DNA from: DATLHO01 sp035539855
GTDB taxonomy: Bacteria > Bacteroidota > Ignavibacteria > OLB7
Assembly (NCBI GenBank): GCA_035539855.1
Contig: DATLHO010000113.1
Coordinates: 1-41,620, forward strand
Reading direction: 5' to 3'
DNA length: 41,620 bases
This document shows positions 35,033-41,620 of this stretch, piece after piece. The translations under genes were made by a program, and so were the position numbers. Under the pieces are notes generated by a model, which did not search any database, was not told the DNA's origin, and saw nothing but the letters and a program-made list of their open reading frames with translations. The first letter of the stretch is position 1. Every line of letters starts with the position of its first letter.

Positions 35033-36178
35033 CTACCGCCGGCCGACGAGCGCCGTCTCGAGCGCGTCGACGATGCGCAACGCCGCGCGGCCGTCGCCGA
35101 ACGGATTGGCGATGCCGCGCATCGCGTCGCGAGCGACGTCGTCGTCGAGCAGCTGCAGGGCCGCGTTGACGATCGACTCCTCCTCGGTGCCGACCAGCAG
35201 TCCGGCTCCGGAGTCGATGAGCTCCGGCCGCTCGGTCGTCTCGCGCAGCACGAGCACCGGCACGCCGAGCGTCGGCGCCTCCTCCTGGATCCCGCCGCTG
35301 TCGGTGAGCACGAGCGTCGATCGCTTCATCGCCGCGAGCATCTCGCGGTATCCCAGCGGCTCGATCAGGTGGACGCGCCGGGCGCCGGTGAGCTCCTCGC
35401 GGACGATCGCGGCGACGCCCGGGTTCGGATGCACAGGATAGACGATCGCCACGTCCTCGCGCTCGGCGGCGATGCGGCGCAGCGCGCGGCAGATCGACCG
35501 CAGCGGCTCGCCGATGCTCTCGCGGCGGTGCGCGGTGACGAGCACGAGCCGCGCCGCGTCGTCGATGGACTCGAGCGCGGCGACCCGGATCGCACCGGGG
35601 TCGAACAGCGCAAGCGCATCGACGATCGTGTTGCCGGTGACGTGAATCGCGGCGTCGGCGATGCCCTCGGCGAGGAGGTTGCGCCGCGCGCGCTCGGTCG
35701 GAGCGAAGTGCCAGTCGGCGAGCACGCCGGTGAGGCGCCGGTTGATCTCCTCGGGAAACGGATTGCGCCGGTCGGCCGTGCGAAGCCCTGCCTCGACGTG
35801 ACCGACGCGTACGCCCGCGTAGAACGCCGCGAGCGATGCGGTCATCACCGTCGTGGTATCGCCCTGCACGAGCAGTGCGTCGGGACGCACGCGCTCGAGC
35901 AGGTCGGCGACCGCGGTGAGCGCTCGCGCGGTGAGCGCGGCGAGCGTCTGCCCGGGCTCCATCAGCGCCAGGTTCGCCTCGGCCTCGAGTCCGAGCGGCG
36001 CGAGCATCTGCTCGATCAGCTCGCGGTGCTGGCCGCTGGTGGCCAGCACGTGCTCGAAGCGGTCGCCGCGCGCGGTGATCTCGCGAACGACTGGCGCCAT
36101 CTTGACGGCTTCCGGACGCGTTCCGATGATCGTGAGGATGCGGGGCGTGCGGTTCGTGCGGTCGGTCGAAGAATCCAC
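35033..36178 (-). CDS. wecB: UDP-N-acetylglucosamine 2-epimerase (non-hydrolysing)
   Basis: 381 residues, given a GTG start at 36178 (VDSSTDRTNRTPRILTIIGT), since no ATG precedes the conserved IIGTRPEAVKMAPVV. Interconverts UDP-GlcNAc and UDP-ManNAc for surface polymers. Motifs: VQGDTTTVMTASLAAFY, VGHVEAGLRT, FPEEINRRLTG, TAHRRESIGEPL and TDSGGIQEEAP, all normal. No wecC dehydrogenase follows, so ManNAc may be used directly or the dehydrogenase is elsewhere. It sits 74 nt after the deacetylase gene and 72 nt before rmlA, in the same direction. Confidence 0.95.
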   Translation of the reverse strand: MDSSTDRTNRTPRILTIIGTRPEAVKMAPVVREITARGDRFEHVLATSGQHRELIEQMLAPLGLEAEANLALMEPGQTLAALTARALTAVADLLERVRPDALLVQGDTTTVMTASLAAFYAGVRVGHVEAGLRTADRRNPFPEEINRRLTGVLADWHFAPTERARRNLLAEGIADAAIHVTGNTIVDALALFDPGAIRVAALESIDDAARLVLVTAHRRESIGEPLRSICRALRRIAAEREDVAIVYPVHPNPGVAAIVREELTGARRVHLIEPLGYREMLAAMKRSTLVLTDSGGIQEEAPTLGVPVLVLRETTERPELIDSGAGLLVGTEEESIVNAALQLLDDDVARDAMRGIANPFGDGRAALRIVDALETALVGRR

Positions 36179-36252
36179 TCGGGAGATGTGCCGCGCGGCA
36201 AAGCGATGGACGTGATCGCGACTCCCCGTGCCGGGCGCCGCGTCGAAGCGGC

Positions 36253-37011
36253 TCAAGGTACGACCACGAATCCCATATCGCGAAACGACCGCAGGTTGAT
36301 CCCGGCACGCCCGACGGCCTCGCGCACGCGGGGATCGCACAGCGCCTCGAGCTCGAGCGCGCGCTCGGCCCGGTACATCGTCGAGGCGATCGCCGGATCG
36401 TCGGGCTCGCCCGGGTGGCACGCGATCTCGTTGACGCCGGGCTCGATGCGCTCGATGAGCGAGACGAGCGCGTCGACGGAGATCCATGCGCGGCGCGTCG
36501 CGCCGTCGCCGTCCTGGCCGTAGAAGTCGCCGTGGTAGCGCGCACCGCTCCGGGTGTGCCGCAGCGGCACGTCGAGCTTTCGGGCAAGCGAGCGCGCGGC
36601 CGACGCGATCGGCTCTCCGCGATGAACGTGCTGGTGGGAGTCGATGTGCGTCGGATCGGCCCCGACGAGCGCGCGGAATCGCTCGAGCTGCCGCGCGATC
36701 TCCGCGGCGACCGCATCCGCGTCGCCCGTGTCGACGACGGAGTAGAGGGCACGCCACTCCCCGTCGCGCACCGCCCACTCGCCGAGATCGAGATGCAGTC
36801 CTAGTCCCAGCGCGGGATGATCGCGCGCCATCTCGATCGCGCGCTCGACCGCTGTAGCACGCACCATCACGCTCGTGCTCGTGACGATGCCCTCGACGTG
36901 CGCGCGGACGATCGCACGCGAGACGCCGTCGCTCAGTCCGAAGTCGTCGGCGTTGACGACGACGATCGTCGGCGATGAAGGGATGGATGGTGTCGTCGGA
37001 TCGAGGTTCAT
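36253..37011 (-). CDS. YdjC/ChbG-family carbohydrate deacetylase
   Basis: 252 residues from ATG 37011 (MNLDPTTPSIPSSP); an upstream in-frame ATG at 37074 is possible. Motifs: VVVNADDFGLSDGVSRAI with two metal Asp residues, LGLHLDLGEW, and THIDSHQHVH with metal His residues; GVNEIACHPGEPDD closes the active site. Family members remove acetyl groups from N-acetylated oligosaccharides such as diacetylchitobiose; within this cluster it more likely deacetylates a surface-glycan intermediate. Beta/alpha barrel, no signal peptide seen. Confidence 0.92.
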   Translation of the reverse strand: MNLDPTTPSIPSSPTIVVVNADDFGLSDGVSRAIVRAHVEGIVTSTSVMVRATAVERAIEMARDHPALGLGLHLDLGEWAVRDGEWRALYSVVDTGDADAVAAEIARQLERFRALVGADPTHIDSHQHVHRGEPIASAARSLARKLDVPLRHTRSGARYHGDFYGQDGDGATRRAWISVDALVSLIERIEPGVNEIACHPGEPDDPAIASTMYRAERALELEALCDPRVREAVGRAGINLRSFRDMGFVVVP

Positions 37012-37086
37012 CGAAAGCTCCCCACCGCGCGGGCTCATTGCGGATTCGGTGTCACGCCGGCATGTGGATTCCATGGCCCCGGTCGT

Positions 37087-38073
37087 TCAAGCCCTCTCCA
37101 GTCGCGAGTATGCCCCAAGCGCCTCGCCGAGCCAGTCGTGCTGCTCGTCGGCCGGTGGTGTCCAGCGTGTCGACCACCCGATGAGGCGCACGGCGACGTA
37201 GAGCCGCGCGAGGTCGACGGCGCGATCGGTCGCGCCGCGCGCGAGCGGAGCGTCGTCGTCGTCGCTGACGCCGAGGCCGTCGCGCCATGCCGAGACGAGC
37301 GCGCCGCGCTCGTCGTCGGACCAGCCGCCGGAGCCCAGCGCGGCGATGTCGATGGCGCCGGGAGCGATTGAGGCGAGCTCCCAGTCGACCGGAAGGACGC
37401 GCTCGTCGTCGACGAGAATGTTCGACGCGAAGAGCTCGCCGTGGGCGAATGTGCGCGGCAGCGCGGCGAACGCGGCACACAGCCGAGGACCGTCCGCGGC
37501 GATCACGTCGAGTGCCGGTGTGGTCGAAGCAGCGCGAGCGATCCAGAACGCGAGGTCGGCGCCATTGACGTCGACGAGATGTCGCCGCGCCTTCGAATCG
37601 ATCGCGCGCTCCGGCAGGAAGCGCTGCATGGCTCCGATCGATCGTGCGGCGCGCAGCCAGGCGTCGAACTCGCCGATGTAATCGAGCGCCATGGCGTCGA
37701 CGCGCTCGAGCAGCAGCAGCGAGCGGCCGCTTCGGCGGTCGAACGCGCCACCGTGGTATCCGACACCGATTCCCGCCGGCGCGAGGATGCGCTGGTACAC
37801 GGCGATCTCGCGCAGCGGATCGTACAGGTGCGCCGGACGAATCCCCGCGGCCTCAGGCACTCTCGACACGAGCGAGAGATCCTTCAAGAGCATCGGCGGC
37901 ACATCCGGCCGGTCATCCGCATCGACCTCGTAGAGCGAGCAGCTCGACGCGTGCGCCGACCGCGCAATGCGAAGGGCGGACGCGGGCACGTCGATGCCGC
38001 GGCCGGCGAGCATCCGCGCGATGATCTCGGCGAGATCCTCCGGAATCGGTGCTGTCGGCGGCGTCACTGCCAT
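37087..38073 (-). CDS. APH-type phosphotransferase with HGE in the catalytic loop
   Basis: 328 residues of aminoglycoside/choline-kinase fold. Lys64 (MLLKDLS) is in the ATP-binding position; RSLLLLERVDA forms the hinge region. The catalytic loop reads HGELFASNILV (His211-Gly-Glu213, Asn218), where most members have HGD; DWE (230-232) gives the metal Asp. Substitution Asp to Glu may lower or change activity, or the protein may be a non-catalytic relative. Substrate unknown: in a surface-glycan operon a sugar, choline or ethanolamine are candidates. Its ATG shares an A with the glycosyltransferase stop (TGATG). Confidence 0.82.
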   Translation of the reverse strand: MAVTPPTAPIPEDLAEIIARMLAGRGIDVPASALRIARSAHASSCSLYEVDADDRPDVPPMLLKDLSLVSRVPEAAGIRPAHLYDPLREIAVYQRILAPAGIGVGYHGGAFDRRSGRSLLLLERVDAMALDYIGEFDAWLRAARSIGAMQRFLPERAIDSKARRHLVDVNGADLAFWIARAASTTPALDVIAADGPRLCAAFAALPRTFAHGELFASNILVDDERVLPVDWELASIAPGAIDIAALGSGGWSDDERGALVSAWRDGLGVSDDDDAPLARGATDRAVDLARLYVAVRLIGWSTRWTPPADEQHDWLGEALGAYSRLERA

Positions 38074-39230
38074 CAGGCCACTCCGAGTCGAATGAGCAGC
38101 CGCTCAAGCACGAGCCGTGCGTCGAAGAGGTCCTCGGCGATTGCGCGGGCGGCGCGCCGATGGCGCTCGTAGTCGCTCCTGATCGCGGCATAGGCGCTCG
38201 CGACGTCGTCGATCGTCTCGAACGCGAAGAGCCCGTCGCCGGTCGGCAGATGTCGCGAGAATCCGGTCTCCTGCGCGACGACCGGACGGCCCGAGGCGAG
38301 GTAGCAGATCGAGCGATCGCTGAACCAGCCGGAGCGCGAGAGCACGTAGCCCGTCTTGGCGATGCCGATCTCGCCGAGCGATCCGCCGATGAACTCGCGG
38401 TATGTCGCGGGCGTGCGCGCGACGATCGCGGGATCGACGAGCTCCCAGCCGTTGAGCGCGAGCGCTTCGAGGTCTCGCGTCTCGTCCGGGTGGATCGCCA
38501 GTGCGAGCACGAAGCGATCGCCGACGCGACGCGGCATCTCGATGAGCTCGCGGATCGCGTGCACCTTCTGACCGTACGTCCGGCCCTCGTGCTCGATCGA
38601 GCCGTAGCCGCGCCAGTTCGCGACCGTCGTGAGCGCGTCGATCGAGAGACGGTCGGCCACGGGCCACGACGGCAGATCGACCGGCTGCAGCGTCGTGATC
38701 CAGTCACGTCCGTCGGTGGGAATCACCGAGCCTGACTCTCCGATCCCAAGTCCGACAGTGACGAAATGCGTGTGCGAGTCGAAGCGCATGTCGATGCCCT
38801 GCGCGTGCCAGAGCTGCACGAACGCCGGATCGAGGTCGAGGTAGGCGCGCACCGGGATCGAGCCGATCAACGCCGGATCGGCGAGCATACCGGAGACGTT
38901 CAGCAGCAGGTCGGCACTCGTGCAGCGCTCCAGGAGCCGCTCGCGGGTCATGCCGGCGACCGCGCCCGTCGCGGCGTCGACGAGGGCGTGATCGCCGTCG
39001 AAACCGGCGCTCGACAGCGCTTCGACGAGGTAGCGATGGTTGACCGAGGCATCGAGAGATGTTCCCTCGGGTCGGAGCTTCGCGGCGTCGACCGGCTCGA
39101 CGAACAGCACGTCGTGACCGAGCGACCGGAGACCGAGCAGGTACTGCAGCACGGCCCACGTCGCGCCGCCCTGAAAGGGATCGGCGGCGATCATCCCCGC
39201 GACGACGATCCTCAGGCGCGATCCGCTCAT
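38073..39230 (-). CDS. CgeB-like glycosyltransferase, copy 2
   Basis: 385 residues, GT-B-like. The N-domain opens RIVVAGMIAADPFQGGATW and contains SLGHDVLFVEPVD; the C-domain has SGWFSDRSICYLASGRPVV, QETGFSRHLPTGDGLFAF and RSDYERHRRAARAIAEDLF. This layout matches the glycosyltransferase 1-like CgeB domain (sugar transfer at the cell surface or spore polysaccharide in Bacillus). Donor and acceptor unknown. The ATG overlaps the phosphoesterase stop as ATGA, and the stop overlaps the APH gene as TGATG. The partial gene at 41051 is a paralogue with the same sequence features. Confidence 0.85.
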   Translation of the reverse strand: MSGSRLRIVVAGMIAADPFQGGATWAVLQYLLGLRSLGHDVLFVEPVDAAKLRPEGTSLDASVNHRYLVEALSSAGFDGDHALVDAATGAVAGMTRERLLERCTSADLLLNVSGMLADPALIGSIPVRAYLDLDPAFVQLWHAQGIDMRFDSHTHFVTVGLGIGESGSVIPTDGRDWITTLQPVDLPSWPVADRLSIDALTTVANWRGYGSIEHEGRTYGQKVHAIRELIEMPRRVGDRFVLALAIHPDETRDLEALALNGWELVDPAIVARTPATYREFIGGSLGEIGIAKTGYVLSRSGWFSDRSICYLASGRPVVAQETGFSRHLPTGDGLFAFETIDDVASAYAAIRSDYERHRRAARAIAEDLFDARLVLERLLIRLGVA

Positions 39231-41005
39231 TGGGCCGCTCCGCGGATGATGCGAACGTCGGAGACGTTGACCGTCTGACGCTCGAGAACCTGTGGGAAGA
39301 ACAGGTCGATCGACTCGAGCTGCGCGCGGATCGATGCGGGGATCATCGTGAGCGGAATGCGCGCGCGAACGGTCCCCGGCAGAAGGCCCACACGTGCGAC
39401 CGCCATTCGATGACCACGGGAGCCGACGTACACCATGAGCTCGTTCGGAGGATCGATCTGGTTCTGCGTGATCTCCATCACGAGCACGTCGGTCTCCGAC
39501 AGCGCGAGCGGAGGATCGAGGCGCGCCATCACGTGCGCGCCCCGGCGGCTCGATCGCGTCGATGTCAACTGCAGACCCCAGGCGGGAAGGAGCGGCTGCG
39601 GCTTGACGCGCTCAACGATCACACTGTCGTTCCAACTGCTCCAGAACACCGGGTGCTCGAAGCTTTCGTGCATCGTCGTCGTGCCGCGCCTGGTCGACCG
39701 CAGCGCGTCGATGACGACAGAGCCGCGGCCGGCGCCCTCGCTGAGCTCGAGCACGACCGTCGCCAGCGCGCCGTGCCGGGCGCGTCGATCGGCATCGCCG
39801 ATGGCGAGGGCGAGACGGTTGCGACCGGGTCGCAGCGGCATGAGTGCTCCGGCGCGCTCGCCGGCGTCGCTGTCGTAGACCAGACTCGCTGCCGCGCGCC
39901 CGGCGATATCCGCGGGCGCGACCACGTCGACGACCAGCGTGTCGCCGAGCCTGGCATCGAGCGCCGAATCGAGCCGCACCTCGAGCGTCGGCCACCGGTA
40001 GCGGCCGGCGTCGAACGAAAGGTGCATCGCGCGCCGGCCGTCGGTCGCGTCGGCGGTCGTCGATCGGATGCCGACCGACGGATCCCAGGCGGTGAACAGA
40101 TGCGACGCTGCGAAGTCGGAGAGCCGGATCGTGTCGCCGCCGGCAGCCGTCGCGGGCTGACGATGGTCCGACAGCGCGCGCACCGATACGATGGTCGTAT
40201 CGCGCGCAGGATCGTGCGTCACGACGAGGAAGTGATGGATGCCGCCGAGCTCCGGCGGAACGTACAGCGGCGCGCCGGCGCCGCCGGTGATCAGGTACCG
40301 CACGCCGTCGATGGACTGGTCGTCGACGAGGTGCTCGTGACCGGAGATGACCGCGCCGATCCGATCGCGGTGCTCGACGAAGAGCGAGTGGAGCCGATCG
40401 CGCTCGGCGAAGAACCGGTCGAGCGAGCTGCCGACGTGGGGATCGAACGGAAAGAGCGGGCGATGCACGATGACGAACGCGGTGCGGCCCTCGAGTGTCG
40501 CGAGCTGACCGCGGAGCCACTTGAACTGTTCATCGCCGATACGTCCGCTCTCGCTTTCGGAATCGAGCACGATGACTCTGATCGCGGCGGTGTCGAACGC
40601 ATAGTGCTTCGGACCGAGCATCTCGCGCCAGAGCCGGGCGGAGACCGGGTCGAACACGTCATGGTTGCCCGGCGCGTGCAGCGTCCGCATCGGCAGACGG
40701 CGGACCGCGTCGAGGTAGCGCGTCCACATGACGCGCAACTGCGCCTCGGTGGCGCCGCGCATGCCGAAGATCAGATCGCCGGTGTTGACGGCGAACGCGG
40801 GGCGCAGCAGCGACAGCGAGTCGAGCAGCTCGAGGAAGACCGGCGGCAGCGTGCCGTCAGCGGCACCACGGTTGTCGCCGAGAGCCACGAAGGTGATCGG
40901 GCTCGCGTCGATGCGTGTGGTGCGCACGGCGGCGCCATCGCCGCTGCATCCGCCCATCGTCGCTATCGCGACGGCGAGCGTCAGAAGAAGTGTCCGTGGG
41001 TGCAT
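39227..41005 (-). CDS. metallophosphoesterase lipoprotein with duplicated C-terminal beta domains
   Basis: 592 residues from ATG 41005; signal and lipobox end at Cys20 (AIATMGGC). Calcineurin-type active site: GDNRG (43-47), NTGD (74-77), GNHD (113-116), His181 in HRP, and GHEH (222-225). These bind two metals and hydrolyse phosphate esters or diesters outside the cytoplasmic membrane. After about residue 300 come two beta-rich repeats of about 130 residues; the first ends SVVIDALRST, the second TVNVSDVRIIRG, possibly glycan-binding sandwiches. It lies between two similar glycosyltransferases and overlaps the second (ATGA). An upstream in-frame ATG at 41044 is rejected because it precedes the signal peptide. 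Confidence 0.88.
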   Translation of the reverse strand: MHPRTLLLTLAVAIATMGGCSGDGAAVRTTRIDASPITFVALGDNRGAADGTLPPVFLELLDSLSLLRPAFAVNTGDLIFGMRGATEAQLRVMWTRYLDAVRRLPMRTLHAPGNHDVFDPVSARLWREMLGPKHYAFDTAAIRVIVLDSESESGRIGDEQFKWLRGQLATLEGRTAFVIVHRPLFPFDPHVGSSLDRFFAERDRLHSLFVEHRDRIGAVISGHEHLVDDQSIDGVRYLITGGAGAPLYVPPELGGIHHFLVVTHDPARDTTIVSVRALSDHRQPATAAGGDTIRLSDFAASHLFTAWDPSVGIRSTTADATDGRRAMHLSFDAGRYRWPTLEVRLDSALDARLGDTLVVDVVAPADIAGRAAASLVYDSDAGERAGALMPLRPGRNRLALAIGDADRRARHGALATVVLELSEGAGRGSVVIDALRSTRRGTTTMHESFEHPVFWSSWNDSVIVERVKPQPLLPAWGLQLTSTRSSRRGAHVMARLDPPLALSETDVLVMEITQNQIDPPNELMVYVGSRGHRMAVARVGLLPGTVRARIPLTMIPASIRAQLESIDLFFPQVLERQTVNVSDVRIIRGAAQ

Positions 41006-41050
41006 GAACGATTCTGCCGCGGCCGACCGCGGCGGGGTGATCATCGCCGG

Positions 41051-41620
41051 TTATTCGCCGGCGAGCTCGAGAAAGCGGGTGAGTACTCTATCGGAATCGA
41101 AGTGCTCCTCGGCAATCGATCGCGCGGCGCGTCGATGATCGGCGTAGTGCTCGACGATCGATCGTGCGCCGGCGACCGCCTCGTCCGGGGTTGTGAACGA
41201 GACGATGCCGCGGCCGCTCGGGAGGTGACGGGAAAATCCGGTTTCCTGAACCAGCACGGGGAGCCCGGCCGCAAGATAACGGACGCTGCGGTCGCTGAAC
41301 CACCCGCTGTTCGTATCGACGTAGACGCCCTGGGCCACCGAGAACTCGGCCGACGAGCTCCTGACGTACTCGCGGAACGCCGAAGGGTCGGAGCAGCAGG
41401 CGATCGGATCGACCAGACGCCACCCGTTGTCCAGCAGCGCCGATCGGTCGCGACCATCCGCGGGATGGATGTTCAACGCGAGCTCGAACGACGCGGGGAC
41501 CGACAGCGGGAGTTCGATGACCTTGCGGAACTCGTGGACCTTCAACCCGAGCGTTCGTCCGTCAAGCGTGAGCGCTCCGTAGGGTCCGCGCCAGTTCGCG
41601 ATCGTCGTGAAGCGCTCGAA
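41051..41620 (-). CDS. CgeB-like glycosyltransferase, copy 1, 5' end missing
   Basis: The frame stays open to the window edge, so the N-terminal domain lies outside; 189 residues are visible. The C-domain closely resembles copy 2: SGWFSDRSVRYLAAGLPVLV, QETGFSRHLPSGRGIVSF and HYADHRRAARSIAEEHFD, against SGWFSDRSICYLASGRPVV and its following motifs. The upstream part (TTIANWRGPYGALTLDGR) corresponds to TTVANWRGYGSIEHEGR in copy 2. Both therefore come from one duplicated gene. Probably the first gene visible of the same operon; its true start and upstream gene are unseen. Confidence 0.85.
   Translation of the reverse strand, partial: FERFTTIANWRGPYGALTLDGRTLGLKVHEFRKVIELPLSVPASFELALNIHPADGRDRSALLDNGWRLVDPIACCSDPSAFREYVRSSSAEFSVAQGVYVDTNSGWFSDRSVRYLAAGLPVLVQETGFSRHLPSGRGIVSFTTPDEAVAGARSIVEHYADHRRAARSIAEEHFDSDRVLTRFLELAGE

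Noticed and set aside
33875..36523. 882-codon open frame on the plus strand opposite rmlD, rmlA and wecB
   Set aside because: Its composition is Arg/Asp/Ala-biased and it mirrors three clear enzymes on the other strand; it is a G+C artefact.

Overview
The window is G+C-rich (about two thirds by eye) and reads as chromosomal housekeeping DNA from a member of the FCB group, probably a deep Bacteroidota/Chlorobi-side lineage such as Ignavibacteria or Kapabacteria. Three things point there: a secreted protein ending in a type IX secretion (T9SS) sorting domain with an NYPNPFNP motif; the order pheT - coiled-coil gene - zapA - rny, which resembles that of Chlorobi and relatives; and promoter-like sequences of the Bacteroidota TTG/TAnnTTTG kind. 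The lineage is inferred. No CRISPR array, integrase, transposase, phage gene, tRNA or rRNA was found.

Layout. 1-6859 (+): the 3' end of a Nudix hydrolase gene, pheT, a coiled-coil gene, zapA, a 540-nt RNA-rich gap that may hold 6S RNA, and rny. 7004-8332 (-): a small T9SS cargo protein and a solitary nuoE. 8487-14810 (+): a compact run guaB-pepP-glycosyltransferase-purD-sugar epimerase ending at a strong terminator. 14901-18756: short transcription units on alternating strands (secreted hypothetical, rhodanese, NicO-type metal transporter, MFS exporter, NifU-like scaffold). 18998-23395 (+): SRPBCC protein, small lipoprotein, comEC, pgeF and an HU-like gene with a lysine/alanine tail, followed by a terminator and a 33-bp tandem repeat. 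23614-31733 (-): outer-membrane-type hypothetical, acs, secreted hypothetical, ddl, prfC, a PQQ-type sugar dehydrogenase lipoprotein and a small basic KGG-like protein.

31803-41620 (-) is a cell-surface glycan cluster. Read in transcription order it has a glycosyltransferase (cut by the window edge), a calcineurin-type phosphoesterase lipoprotein, a second glycosyltransferase of the same family, an APH-type kinase, a YdjC/ChbG deacetylase, wecB, rmlA, rmlD, rmlC and a methyltransferase. Many junctions overlap (TGATG, ATGA, 14 and 26 nt), so this is probably one operon. It supplies dTDP-rhamnose precursors (without rmlB in this window) and UDP-ManNAc, together with transfer, deacetylation and possibly phosphorylation or dephosphorylation of a surface polymer.

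I did not see a clear new defence or mobile system. The most interesting points are two structured RNA regions flanking zapA, a recurrent promoter motif, the terminator-derived 33-bp repeat behind the HU gene, and the glycosyltransferase-phosphoesterase-glycosyltransferase module.
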